Of a stretch of 20,749 bases of DNA, positions 7,062 through 14,879 are shown one piece after another (the first letter of the stretch is position 1; the number at the start of each line of letters is the position of its first letter). A program made the translations under genes and the position numbers. The notes beneath the pieces are model-generated. The model worked only from the letters and a program-made list of their open reading frames with translations. It was not told the origin of the DNA and did not search any database. The stretch is from Savagea sp. (GTDB taxonomy: Bacteria; Bacillota; Bacilli; Bacillales_A; Planococcaceae), in assembly GCA_030146155.1 (NCBI GenBank), contig JASLCF010000206.1, positions 1 through 20,749 on the forward strand. Direction: 5' to 3'.

Positions 7062-8006
7062 TTACGCTTTGTTCAAACAAATTTGTCGCAAATCCTCTAT
7101 TAATTGATCTGCTTCCTCCCATTTACGAATCGATGCACCAGAAGCTAATGGATGCCCTCCTCCACCATACTTAGCGGCTAATTCATTGATAACAGGTCCT
7201 TTCGAACGTAAGCGTACGCGAATAATTGTTGGTTCTTCAACAAAAATAACCCATGCGCGAATCCCTTCAACATTCCCTAAAGAACCAATCAATTGAGAGG
7301 TTTGTTCCGTTGTAACTTTATAATCATCTAATACCTCTTGGGTAATTTTAATATAAGCCACTCCATCATCATCCATGATAAAATTTTGAAAGAGGTAGCC
7401 TTGTAAATGCAACAAATCTCGACTGACTTCATACATATCGTTGAACAGTTGTTGACGATCAAATGGATAGCTCACTAAATCTGTAGTGACTTGGAATGTA
7501 AAAGGAGTTGCACTTGGAAACAATAATCTTCCTGTATCGCCTACTATCCCTGCGAACAATAAACGAGCAATTGAAGCGTTCATCTGCCACCCTTTTTGTT
7601 GCTCTCCGTATTTAAATAATCGATAAATCAGTTCAGACGATGAACTCGCCTCCGTATCGACCCATAAGTAATCACCATAAGGGTCGTGATTAGGATGATG
7701 ATCAATCTTAATGACCACATCTGCACGTTGGTAATGTTGACTATCAATTCGTTCTGTATTTCCCGTATCTGTAATAATGACTAAGGCACCTTCATAGTCC
7801 GTTGCTTCTACTTGATCTTGTTGTGCTAAATAATCTAAATGAATATCGTGTACCCCATCAGCAAGAACCTTTTTTTCAGGGTAGTTCAGCTGAATTAATT
7901 CTTTTAATCCCACTTGAGAACCATAAGCATCTGGGTCCGGTCTCATATGACGAAGAATAATGATTGTATCAAATTGTTCAATTTGATTAATAATTTGTTT
8001 TTTCAT
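7062..8006 (-). CDS. nrnA: Bifunctional oligoribonuclease / pAp phosphatase (DHH-DHHA1 family)
   Basis: This 314-residue protein has the standard NrnA length. It degrades nano-RNAs of two to five nucleotides and dephosphorylates 3'-phosphoadenosine 5'-phosphate in the cytosol. The DHH phosphoesterase motifs are RHMRPDPDAYGS (19-30), VIITDTGNTERI (77-88, Asp80), IDHHPNHDPYG (101-111, with the Asp-His-His triad) and GIVGDTGRLLF (153-163, Asp157). The C-terminal DHHA1 substrate domain has GGGGHPLASGA (281-291). The start ATG at 8006 follows GAGGTG by 6 nt. It is upstream of dnaE in the same operon, as in Bacillus, but without the sporulation genes ytrH and ytrI that lie between them there. Confidence 0.95.
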   Translation of the reverse strand: MKKQIINQIEQFDTIIILRHMRPDPDAYGSQVGLKELIQLNYPEKKVLADGVHDIHLDYLAQQDQVEATDYEGALVIITDTGNTERIDSQHYQRADVVIKIDHHPNHDPYGDYLWVDTEASSSSELIYRLFKYGEQQKGWQMNASIARLLFAGIVGDTGRLLFPSATPFTFQVTTDLVSYPFDRQQLFNDMYEVSRDLLHLQGYLFQNFIMDDDGVAYIKITQEVLDDYKVTTEQTSQLIGSLGNVEGIRAWVIFVEEPTIIRVRLRSKGPVINELAAKYGGGGHPLASGASIRKWEEADQLIEDLRQICLNKA

Positions 8007-8039
8007 GTGTTCACCTCATAAAAGTAATCAGTCGCTATT

Positions 8040-8069
8040 TTGACTGTAAATCGTTACAATAGATATATT
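8040..8069 (+). promoter_or_regulatory. Predicted sigma-A promoter of ytpI
   Basis: TTGACT (8040-8045) and TATATT (8064-8069) are separated by 18 nt, each matching consensus at 5 of 6 positions. The implied start is about 20 nt before the ytpI ATG. The divergent nrnA start codon lies only ~35 nt away. Confidence 0.55.
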
Positions 8070-8096
8070 CAATTTCTTAATCGGGGGTTCTTATTC

Positions 8097-8432
8097 ATGG
8101 AAAAAACACTCAATTCAATTTTTTTATTCGGATTGTTTACATCAGCTATTTTTTATTTTTATTTAAAAACGAAACAATTCCATACCGCTTCTACTTTTCC
8201 AATTCGCAAAAAAATGTATGCTAGCCTTGCAGGTATTCCACTTGGTCTTGTTCTTATTTTTTTCGCTGGCAATCAATTTGTATTGTTTGATGGCTGGGTT
8301 ACTTATGTAGTCGGTGCTTTATTTATCGCTTACGGACTCTTTATGATTGTAGTCAATCAAAAGAAGTATAAACATTATCAGCAATTTATTGATGAAGAAG
8401 CAGCAATTAACGAAGCACCTCTAAAAAAATAA
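8097..8432 (+). CDS. ytpI: YtpI-like small membrane protein
   Basis: This 111-residue protein starts at the ATG at 8097 (MEKTLNSIFLFG), preceded by a GGGGG stretch ~10 nt upstream. A longer in-frame reading from 8040 would begin inside the promoter and is rejected. Three hydrophobic segments are visible: residues ~6-23 (IFLFGLFTSAIFYFYL), ~44-57 (LAGIPLGLVLIFFAG) and ~67-87 (WVTYVVGALFIAYGLFMIVV). They are followed by a charged C-terminus (QKKYKHYQQFIDEEAA) that is probably cytosolic. The family is conserved next to nrnA in Bacilli, and I know of no established biochemical function. It is transcribed away from nrnA and shares a terminator with the convergent ytoI. Confidence 0.8.
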   Translation: MEKTLNSIFLFGLFTSAIFYFYLKTKQFHTASTFPIRKKMYASLAGIPLGLVLIFFAGNQFVLFDGWVTYVVGALFIAYGLFMIVVNQKKYKHYQQFIDEEAAINEAPLKK

Positions 8433-8438
8433 CACGTC

Positions 8439-8466
8439 AAAGATGTACTTTAAATAGTACATCTTT
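8439..8466. terminator. Bidirectional terminator between ytpI and ytoI
   Basis: AAAGATGTACT (8439-8449) and AGTACATCTTT (8456-8466) form a perfect 11-bp stem with a 6-nt loop. T-rich sequence follows on the plus strand, while only a short T run follows on the minus strand. It is the only hairpin between these convergent genes and touches the ytoI stop codon. Confidence 0.85.
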
Positions 8467-9776
8467 TATTTATCAAATAATTGATACATCACCATAGCTT
8501 TCGCAACAAGTTCTTGTTCATAAACAAAATCAAAATCAAATTTAACAAATCGACGACTCATTTGAAGCACTCTTGCCTTAACTACTACTCGGCTTCCTAG
8601 TTGAACTTGTTTCATAAAGTAAATCGTTACACTCTCTGGCACACCTTCTGATTTCTTATGGTGTTTGAGTAACTGATTGCTAAACTCTGTAAGTATCGTT
8701 GTCAATGCGCCATACGATAAAGACCCTAATTGGTTCGTCAATTGAGGCACTACTGTAAATGCAATGGCCTGTTGATCTTCTTGAACAACCTCCAACTGGT
8801 TTCTCACAATATCATCAATCGTTTCTCCTTGTTGAGGCTGTCTTTGTACCATTTGAAATGCTTTTAGTACATCTCTTCGACTAATAATTCCTTCAAGTTG
8901 ATTTTTAGAATTGACAACAGGGGTGAGATCAACACCCTCCCAAATCATATTATGCCCTGCCGAAGCAACACTCATTTTTCCAGTAACAGTAACAGGGGAT
9001 TTCGACATTACATCTTCTACAGTCAATTGCTTCTCATTTTTCCCTGCTGCATCTCTAGATGTAATAATCCCTATACATTCGTTCTTTTCATTAATAACAG
9101 GGTATCCTGAATGAGCTTTTTCACGGTTTTTATCATTAAAGTAACTTAATTGATCTGTTGGATAAAAGAAAACTGTAGATTCAACAGGGGTTAAAATATC
9201 CTCTACTAAAAGAATTTCTTTTTCAATTAATTGGTCATCAATCGCACGATTAAGCATCGTTGCAACGGTAAATGTATCATAACTTGTTGAGATAATCGGC
9301 AGTTCTTGTTGGTCCGCTAATTTTTTGGTCGCATCAGTTGCGTCAAAACCACCTGTAACTAATACTGCGGCACCCGATTGAATAGCACTTGCGTGTGCTC
9401 TTTCACGATTACCTACAATTAATAAGCTGCCAGCGTCAATGTACTTTTCCATATCTGGTAGTTGCATCGCGCCGATGACAAATTTGGTTAGAGTTTTGTG
9501 TAACCCACTCCTGCCCCCTAGTACTTGGCCATCCACAATGTTTACAACCTCAGCAAAAGTAAGGCGTTCAATATTCTCTTTCTTTTTCTTTTCAATACGA
9601 ATCGTTCCCACTCGCTCAATTGTATTGACCAACTTCTGATTCTCTGCTTCTTTGATTGCACGATAAGCCGTCCCTTCACTCACTGAAAGAGCTTTAGCAA
9701 CTTGTCTTACTGAAATTTTATCTCCAACTTCTAGTTCTTCAATATACCGCAATATTTGTTCATGTTTTGTTGCCAT
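8466..9776 (-). CDS. ytoI: YtoI-like protein: HTH, DRTGG, CBS pair and hotdog domains
   Basis: This 436-residue protein (B. subtilis YtoI ~439) is read from the ATG at 9776 (MATKHEQILRYIEEL), which has AAGGTGA 7 nt upstream. Domains in order are a winged HTH at the N-terminus (SVRQVAKALSVSEGTAYRAI, ~23-42), a DRTGG domain (~75-180, with IVGNRERAHASAI and AAVLVTGGF), two CBS repeats (~185-310, with GYPVINEKNECIGIITSRD and LTPVVNSKNQLEGIISRRDVL) and a C-terminal hotdog/thioesterase-like domain (~325-436). CBS pairs commonly bind adenine nucleotides, so a nucleotide-sensing regulator is a reasonable guess. The physiological role is not established, and thioesterase activity should not be assumed. 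It sits 37 nt behind ytkL and likely shares its promoter. Confidence 0.9.
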   Translation of the reverse strand: MATKHEQILRYIEELEVGDKISVRQVAKALSVSEGTAYRAIKEAENQKLVNTIERVGTIRIEKKKKENIERLTFAEVVNIVDGQVLGGRSGLHKTLTKFVIGAMQLPDMEKYIDAGSLLIVGNRERAHASAIQSGAAVLVTGGFDATDATKKLADQQELPIISTSYDTFTVATMLNRAIDDQLIEKEILLVEDILTPVESTVFFYPTDQLSYFNDKNREKAHSGYPVINEKNECIGIITSRDAAGKNEKQLTVEDVMSKSPVTVTGKMSVASAGHNMIWEGVDLTPVVNSKNQLEGIISRRDVLKAFQMVQRQPQQGETIDDIVRNQLEVVQEDQQAIAFTVVPQLTNQLGSLSYGALTTILTEFSNQLLKHHKKSEGVPESVTIYFMKQVQLGSRVVVKARVLQMSRRFVKFDFDFVYEQELVAKAMVMYQLFDK

Positions 9777-9813
9777 TCTTTCACCTTCTCTACTCACACT
9801 TCTCATGTGTCTT

Positions 9814-10497
9814 TTAACGTTCTATCATTTCTCCCGGTTGTAAAATAGTCACTTCGCATTGAGTAACAAGCTCTTTAAAAACATTTGGATCCTGCTGTAT
9901 TGGTGGGAAAGTATTATAGTGAACAGGCACAACAAGATGAGGTCTTAACAATTCCGTTGCATAAGCAGCGTCTTCCGGCCCCATTGTAAAGTGGTCACCA
10001 ATCGGTAGAAAAGCAACGTCTATCTCATGCCTCTCTCCAATCAATCGCATGTCGCCAAATAAAGAAGTATCTCCTGCATGGTATATCGTTTTTCCTTCCA
10101 AAGTCAGTAGTATCCCTGCTGGCATTCCAGCATAAATAATTTCACCTGTATCTGTTTCAAAAGAAGAACTATGGAAAGCTTGTGTATATTTTACCATTCC
10201 AAACTCGAAGGAAGCTTGTCCTCCAATATTCATTCCTATCGTCTCTATACCTAAAGTAGCTAAATAATTCGCTAACTCATTTGGTGCGATGACTTTTGCT
10301 CCTGAACGTTTTGCGATTTCAACTGTGTCCCCTACATGATCATTATGTCCGTGCGTCAATAAAATATAAGAAGGATTCTGTTCACCCACTTTTAAATCTG
10401 TCAGTGGATTGCCTGAAATAAAAGGATCAATCAGTAATTCAAAAGTCTCTGTTTTAATTTTTACAATCGAATGTCCATGATATGAAAGTTCCATCAT
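9814..10497 (-). CDS. ytkL: YtkL-like metal-dependent hydrolase (metallo-beta-lactamase fold)
   Basis: This ~227-residue protein belongs to the UPF0173/YtkL branch of the metallo-beta-lactamase superfamily. The metal-binding signature THGHNDH (48-54: His49, His51, Asp53, His54) is intact. Later ligands are recognisable in FHSSSFE, YHAGDTSLFGDM and VPVHYNTFP. There is no signal peptide, so the protein is cytosolic. Its substrate is unknown to me. Two adjacent ATG codons are possible starts: 10497 (6 nt from AGGAGG) and 10494 (9 nt away, giving MELSYHGHS, closer to other members). It heads the ytkL-ytoI unit downstream of an extended -10 promoter. Confidence 0.9.
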   Translation of the reverse strand: MMELSYHGHSIVKIKTETFELLIDPFISGNPLTDLKVGEQNPSYILLTHGHNDHVGDTVEIAKRSGAKVIAPNELANYLATLGIETIGMNIGGQASFEFGMVKYTQAFHSSSFETDTGEIIYAGMPAGILLTLEGKTIYHAGDTSLFGDMRLIGERHEIDVAFLPIGDHFTMGPEDAAYATELLRPHLVVPVHYNTFPPIQQDPNVFKELVTQCEVTILQPGEMIER

Positions 10498-10526
10498 GAA
10501 TCCCCTCCTCTTTCTTGTTAGTGTTC

Positions 10527-10555
10527 ATTATAGCATTTTTTAGATTGAGTCACGA
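10527..10555 (-). promoter_or_regulatory. Extended -10 promoter of ytkL-ytoI
   Basis: On the minus strand TGCTATAAT contains a perfect -10 hexamer (10532-10527) with the TGn extension. The -35 position 17 nt upstream (TCGTGA, 10555-10550) is a poor match, as is common for extended -10 promoters. The implied start leaves a ~25-nt leader before the ytkL Shine-Dalgarno and ATG. Confidence 0.75.
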
Positions 10556-10645
10556 CTTTCCTAGTCTCTTCTATGAAAACAATTTACTTTCCACTTTTAC
10601 ATTGTCAGTTTTTTCAAAACATTCGTGAATTTGTCGAATTTACTT

Positions 10646-10674
10646 TTGTATTTCTTGCTATTTAAGTATACAAT
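10646..10674 (+). promoter_or_regulatory. Predicted sigma-A promoter of the universal stress protein gene
   Basis: TTGTAT (10646-10651) and TACAAT (10669-10674) are 17 nt apart. An overlapping TATACA begins at 10667. The implied start is ~30 nt before the ATG. I found no convincing SigB-type promoter (GTTT / GGGTAT) in this interval. Confidence 0.55.
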
Positions 10675-10710
10675 AAAAGAAAGTAAAAATATTAAATTGG
10701 AGTGATTGGA

Positions 10711-11154
10711 ATGAGTTATTCACACATCTTAGTTGCAGTAGACGGTTCACCAGAAGCGAAACAAGCATTTCATAAAGCAATTGAAATTGCTAAACAAAAT
10801 GCAGGGGCTACTATTCACCTTGCTAACGTTATTGATACTCGCTCATATGCAGCTGTAGAGGCTTATGATCGTTCTATTGCTGAACGTGCACAAAAATTCG
10901 CTGAAGATATTTTAGGCGACTATTCGAATGAAGCGAAAGAGAATGGTATTGAAAACGTACAAGTCCATGTAGAATACGGTAACCCAAAAACAATGATTCC
11001 ACGTGACCTGTCTAAAAAAGTAGAAGCAGATTTAATCGTTTGTGGAGCTACAGGTTTAAACAAAGTAGAACGTTTCCTCATCGGTAGCGTTTCTGAAAAT
11101 ATCGTTCGTTCATCAAAATGTGATGTACTTGTAGTTCGTTCAACACAAGAATAA
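10711..11154 (+). CDS. Universal stress protein (UspA family, ATP-binding type)
   Basis: This 147-residue single-domain protein starts MSYSHILVAVDGSPEA. The family forms cytosolic dimers of the Rossmann-like Usp fold. The ATP-binding signature G-x2-G-x9-G-S is complete (Gly112, Gly115, Gly125, Ser126 in CGATGLNKVERFLIGS), which marks the nucleotide-binding branch. Asp11 of VAVDGS contacts the nucleotide in such proteins. I chose ATG 10711, with GGAGTG 6 nt upstream; a non-ATG start 9 nt earlier would overlap the Shine-Dalgarno. The gene is monocistronic, with its own promoter and a strong hairpin terminator. Codon usage looks like that of highly expressed genes, similar to rpsD in this window. 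Its cellular partner is unknown. Confidence 0.93.
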   Translation: MSYSHILVAVDGSPEAKQAFHKAIEIAKQNAGATIHLANVIDTRSYAAVEAYDRSIAERAQKFAEDILGDYSNEAKENGIENVQVHVEYGNPKTMIPRDLSKKVEADLIVCGATGLNKVERFLIGSVSENIVRSSKCDVLVVRSTQE

Positions 11155-11157
11155 AAC

Positions 11158-11191
11158 AAAAAAGTGAATCTCTCCTGAGATTCACTTTTTT
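11158..11191. terminator. Bidirectional terminator between usp and ytxK
   Basis: AAAAAAGTGAATCTC (11158-11172) and GAGATTCACTTTTTT (11177-11191) form a 15-bp perfect stem with a TCCT loop. T tracts lie on both sides when read in either direction. It serves usp from the left and the nifZ-thiI-sppA-yteJ-ytxK operon from the right. Confidence 0.93.
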
Positions 11192-11207
11192 TATGTCCTT
11201 TTTCTGA

Positions 11208-12104
11208 CTATAAACTAGCATTTACCTTTGCAAAAAACTCAGCCATTGCCTGTTCGTTTGACATATCTGGAACTGCTGCTAAAAGAACTTCTCCATTATT
11301 TTTTCCTTTTTTGACTACCAATACACTTTTTGCATGTTGCTCACTTTTAAATAGATTTGTTGGCAGTTGAAACAATGCTAAAATCGAAGCTTCTTTTTTA
11401 AAATAAGGATGTAAGCTTGCAGATTGAGCAGAAGAAAATAAGTGGTTAGGAACAATGAATATCCCTAATCCATCTTCTTTCAAGTAGTTTACGCTCTGTT
11501 CAATAAATAAATGATGAGCGAATGCATGACCTTCCTTTGGCATTAAGTGAAAATTTAATCCATTTTCATCATCTGGATAATAACCGACAGGTAAATCACC
11601 AATCATTACATCAACTGGCTCAATAAATAAAGGTTTTAAACTGTCCTGTATAAAAGTGTCTATAGGAAGTTGTAAAAAATGATTCATTTGTGTACTCAGT
11701 CGAATTAACAGTTCATCAATTTCAACTGCATAGGCTTTCGTTATTTTAGAACCAAGGTGGTTCATCACTGTAAATAATAAATTACCTGTACCATTTGCTA
11801 AATCAGCTACGACAACTTCTTGTTGCTTCTTCGTATACTTCTCAACTAAGTAACTCATTAACAATCCAATAGCATCAGGAGTTAATTGATGATTGGGTTG
11901 AGTACTTCCTTTCAGACCTTTTATCAAAATAAATTGATACACTTTTCTCAACTGTTCCTTCGATAAGTCTTGAAAAACAGGGCCAATATCAGATTCTTCA
12001 ATCTCTTGAAGTGACTGAATAAATTGCTCTAAATAGTCAACGCCCTCTAAGTTTTTTGCACGCTCGTCCAACCAACTAAAAACCTGTTCAACTGGGGTTC
12101 TCAT
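11208..12104 (-). CDS. ytxK: YtxK-like class I SAM-dependent DNA/RNA-type methyltransferase
   Basis: I place the start at ATG 12104 (MRTPVEQVFSWLDE), with AGGAGG 8 nt upstream, giving 298 residues. An earlier in-frame start would overlap the previous gene and lacks a ribosome site. The protein resembles the N6-adenine methyltransferase fold of type I restriction HsdM subunits: an all-helical N-terminal part, then SAM motif I VADLANGTGNLLF (~99-111), an acidic residue after strand 2 (AVEIDE), and DLPVGYYP (~170-177) at the position of the catalytic (N/D)PP(Y/F). The strict NPPY form is not present, so the target atom is uncertain. B. subtilis YtxK is ~329 residues and lies beside ackA, which is absent here. 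It is last in its operon, 16 nt after yteJ. Confidence 0.88.
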   Translation of the reverse strand: MRTPVEQVFSWLDERAKNLEGVDYLEQFIQSLQEIEESDIGPVFQDLSKEQLRKVYQFILIKGLKGSTQPNHQLTPDAIGLLMSYLVEKYTKKQQEVVVADLANGTGNLLFTVMNHLGSKITKAYAVEIDELLIRLSTQMNHFLQLPIDTFIQDSLKPLFIEPVDVMIGDLPVGYYPDDENGLNFHLMPKEGHAFAHHLFIEQSVNYLKEDGLGIFIVPNHLFSSAQSASLHPYFKKEASILALFQLPTNLFKSEQHAKSVLVVKKGKNNGEVLLAAVPDMSNEQAMAEFFAKVNASL

Positions 12105-12120
12105 CCTTATTTCCTCCTTA

Positions 12121-12639
12121 CTACTGTTCAATCAAAGGCTCCAAAAAAGTGGGCTCATTGATTAACGGGGGTCTTTCTTGTTCATATACCGCTTCATGAA
12201 CTACAAACGTATCAGCAAAATAGTCATGTAGCGCTTCTTTTTTAGGCATAAATATGACTGTCAAATAAGGGATATACAAAAATTTCGAAAGAAACCTACC
12301 AATCACTTCTCTAAATACTAACTGACTCCATGTGAGTGATTCTCCTGTAGCGGATTGTACTCGAATTCCAAAAATCATTTTTCCTAATGTCTGATTAAAG
12401 AATTTAGTCATCAACAAAAAGTAAATAAATAAAACAAAGAGCATTGTGATCTTATAAGGAGTGAACAATAAGAAGATTGGATTTGAAATTTCCCAATGCA
12501 TTGCTCTAAACACAGGATTGATGACTAACATTCCTAATGAAGATACCACGATTAAATCAACTAAGTACGCCCAAAAACGAATCCAAAATCCTGCATACTT
12601 CAAGTGGTAGGTTTGCTGGTTAACTGTTGAAGTTTCCAT
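12121..12639 (-). CDS. yteJ: RDD-family membrane protein (YteJ-like)
   Basis: The start is ATG 12639 (METSTVNQQTYHL), because the AGGAGG lies 7 nt before it and only 1 nt before an alternative ATG at 12645. The 172-residue protein has the RDD layout: AGFWIRFWAYLVDLIV with the signature Arg21 and Asp28, a first membrane segment (~22-42), a second (~57-78), the conserved QTLGKMIFGIRV (83-94), a third hydrophobic stretch (~118-131), and a final ALHDYFADTFVV (136-147) before a polar tail. RDD proteins are poorly understood inner-membrane proteins; transport has been proposed for some. Pairing with sppA is conserved in Bacillus (sppA-yteJ), and here the sppA stop is 11 nt upstream, supporting a joint role at the membrane, such as modulating SppA. 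Confidence 0.9.
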   Translation of the reverse strand: METSTVNQQTYHLKYAGFWIRFWAYLVDLIVVSSLGMLVINPVFRAMHWEISNPIFLLFTPYKITMLFVLFIYFLLMTKFFNQTLGKMIFGIRVQSATGESLTWSQLVFREVIGRFLSKFLYIPYLTVIFMPKKEALHDYFADTFVVHEAVYEQERPPLINEPTFLEPLIEQ

Positions 12640-12650
12640 ATTCATCCCTC

Positions 12651-13664
12651 CTATTGTTCTCCATAAATGTACATCATACGTGGTGCACTATTTTCTGTTA
12701 ATAACTTTGTTAATAATTGTGTTTCAATATCTTGACCCAACCATTGTTTGGCTTTAAATCCAAATAAAGACATTGTCCAACTAGGTTGTTCATACTTAAA
12801 GATATGTGGGCGCTCAATTGCCAATTCTTCTTTCATCATTTCAATTGCATCTTCTGTCTTACCGAATTGATCTGCTAACTTCGCTTCAATCGCTTGACGG
12901 CCATTCATAATACGTCCATCTGCAATTTTCTTCACTTGTTCAGTTGACATATTTCTTCCATCTGCAATGATCTCTACGAAACGTTCATAAGAATCATTTA
13001 GCATATCTTGTAGCATCGCACGCTCTGCATCAGTCATTTCACGATTAGGACTCATCATATCTTTAAATTCACCTGACTTAATTGTGTTAAATGAAATCCC
13101 TACCTTTTCGGCTAGTTTTGAATAGTTAAGGCTTTGCATAATCACACCAAGTGAACCTGTAATTGTCTCTCTGCTGACAAAAATTTGATCTGCGGGTGCA
13201 CTGATATAATATCCACCTGAAGCAGCCATATTCCCCATCACTACGTAATATGGAATCTCTCTTTCTGCTTGGATTTCTTTCAACAGTGTATAGATTTCAT
13301 CGGATTCAATCACACCACCACCAGGCGAATTGACTTCAAAAACAATCCCTTTAACCGTGTCATCTTCTTTTATCTTTTTCAATTGTTCCAACATAAACTG
13401 ATGATTATAACCTGCACCACTTAACCCTATACCCGCAGCTCCCGTATCTTGTATGGCTCCGTCTAGGCTTAATAAGGCAATTTTATTTTCCGTATCTCCT
13501 TTTTCAACAATTGTTGTTCCTACATTTTGATTCGTTTCTTCTTGGATTTTATCCATTAGTGAAGATACATCTTTGGTGAATATAATTGAGAAAAAATTGA
13601 CACCTACTGATACTAAAATCAAGGTAATTACTGCGATAATGGCAACTATTCTTTTAATATTCAT
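12651..13664 (-). CDS. sppA: Signal peptide peptidase SppA (membrane-anchored serine protease)
   Basis: This 337-residue protein matches the short Gram-positive SppA (one catalytic domain), which clears signal peptides and some membrane-associated proteins outside the membrane. An N-terminal anchor (residues ~5-29, VAIIAVITLILVSVGVNFFS) precedes the crotonase/ClpP-like domain. The nucleophile is Ser149 in GNMAASGGYYIS, and the general base lysine is Lys201 in SGEFKDMMSP, 52 residues later, the same distance as Ser147-Lys199 in B. subtilis. VNSPGGGVIESDEI (111-124) provides the oxyanion loop. ATG 13664 has AAGGAG 7 nt upstream. It follows thiI by 12 nt and precedes the RDD gene, so it is mid-operon. 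Confidence 0.95.
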   Translation of the reverse strand: MNIKRIVAIIAVITLILVSVGVNFFSIIFTKDVSSLMDKIQEETNQNVGTTIVEKGDTENKIALLSLDGAIQDTGAAGIGLSGAGYNHQFMLEQLKKIKEDDTVKGIVFEVNSPGGGVIESDEIYTLLKEIQAEREIPYYVVMGNMAASGGYYISAPADQIFVSRETITGSLGVIMQSLNYSKLAEKVGISFNTIKSGEFKDMMSPNREMTDAERAMLQDMLNDSYERFVEIIADGRNMSTEQVKKIADGRIMNGRQAIEAKLADQFGKTEDAIEMMKEELAIERPHIFKYEQPSWTMSLFGFKAKQWLGQDIETQLLTKLLTENSAPRMMYIYGEQ

Positions 13665-13676
13665 TGTTCCACTCCT

Positions 13677-14879
13677 TTATAAAATATCATCAAATTCTGC
13701 TTTATTTCGATTGCCTGGAATTACAATTTCTCTATTTGCTACAGCTTCTTCTACTAATGCTTCAAAATCCATATTTTGCTCAAATTTTTCTACCTGATCG
13801 ACACGTGGCTTTGTTTTAGGACGGGCCGGAGTAAAAATCGTACAACAATCTTCATAAGGACGTATTGAAACTTCGTAAGTCCCAATTTTTTCAGCGATTT
13901 CAATAATTTCTAGCTTATCATAAGTTACTAAAGGACGAATGACCGGTGTATTTGTCACATTATTAATCGCCGTCATACTTTCTAACGTTTGGCTAGCTAC
14001 TTGACCTAAACTTTCTCCTGTTACAATCCCCAATAAATCTTGTTCTTCTCTTACTTTATCAGCTATTGCTAGCATAAAGCGACGAGTCGTTGTCATGGAT
14101 AAATTTTCTGGGACGCGTTCATTAATTTGTTCTTGAATTTTTGTAAAAGGAATGACGTGAACTTTTACCTGAGGACCAAACCTACTTAATGATTCTGCCA
14201 AGTCTAGTACTTTTTCTTTCGCTAAGTCACTCGTATAAGGCGGGCTAGCAAAATGCACAGCTTCCAAAGCTACGCCTCTTTTTAACATTAAATAACTCGC
14301 GACAGGACTATCAATGCCACCAGAAAGCATGACTAATGATTTACCACTTGTACCAACAGGTAAACCTCCTAAGCCTCGGTATACTTTATGAGAAATATAC
14401 GCAGCATCATGACGAATATCGACTTGCAAGGTTAAATCGGGTTGTCTCATTTTAACGGTCAGTTCAGGGAATTGTGTTAACGTATGCCCCCCTATTTCTT
14501 GTTGGATTTGTTGAGAAGTCAATGGATAACTCTTATCCGCTCTTTTAGACTCAACTTTAAAGGATTTCCCTTTCAAATCTTCTTGAGATAAAAGCATAGT
14601 AACTAGTGCTTTGATTTCTTCTAATCCTTTTTCACAATGAGCAATTGGACTATACGAATGAATTCCAAATACATGCTGTAATCGTTCAATAACCACATCA
14701 ATTTCATCTGCATCTGTTGCACGAATAAACATGCGGTCTCTTTCAGCATGGATAGTTACAGTCTGCAAGTCTTTAATTTGAAATTTAATATTCTTTTTTA
14801 ATCGTTGAATAAAACGATTTCTATTTTTCCCTTTGAGTGTTAACTCACCGTATCTGACTAACAATTCATTCCATTTCAT
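13677..14879 (-). CDS. thiI: tRNA 4-thiouridine synthase ThiI (no rhodanese domain)
   Basis: This 400-residue protein adenylates uridine-8 of tRNA and accepts sulfur to make 4-thiouridine. Domains are an N-terminal ferredoxin-like domain with THUMP (1-~165, starting MKWNELLVRYGELTLKGKNR) and a PP-loop ATPase (170-400) with the nucleotide loop SGGIDS (186-191). The DCC motif (Cys345, Cys346) holds the cysteine equivalent to Cys344 of E. coli ThiI. It ends without the C-terminal rhodanese domain of the enteric protein, as in B. subtilis, where sulfur comes directly from the dedicated desulfurase NifZ. This fits the neighbouring gene: nifZ overlaps the start of thiI by 4 nt (ATGA), implying translational coupling. 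Confidence 0.97.
   Translation of the reverse strand: MKWNELLVRYGELTLKGKNRNRFIQRLKKNIKFQIKDLQTVTIHAERDRMFIRATDADEIDVVIERLQHVFGIHSYSPIAHCEKGLEEIKALVTMLLSQEDLKGKSFKVESKRADKSYPLTSQQIQQEIGGHTLTQFPELTVKMRQPDLTLQVDIRHDAAYISHKVYRGLGGLPVGTSGKSLVMLSGGIDSPVASYLMLKRGVALEAVHFASPPYTSDLAKEKVLDLAESLSRFGPQVKVHVIPFTKIQEQINERVPENLSMTTTRRFMLAIADKVREEQDLLGIVTGESLGQVASQTLESMTAINNVTNTPVIRPLVTYDKLEIIEIAEKIGTYEVSIRPYEDCCTIFTPARPKTKPRVDQVEKFEQNMDFEALVEEAVANREIVIPGNRNKAEFDDIL

Noticed and set aside
8007..8069. nrnA promoter on the minus strand (TTTACA with a weak TACTTT)
   Set aside because: The -10 matches poorly (3/6) and no alternative is convincing, so I did not list it although nrnA must have a promoter nearby.
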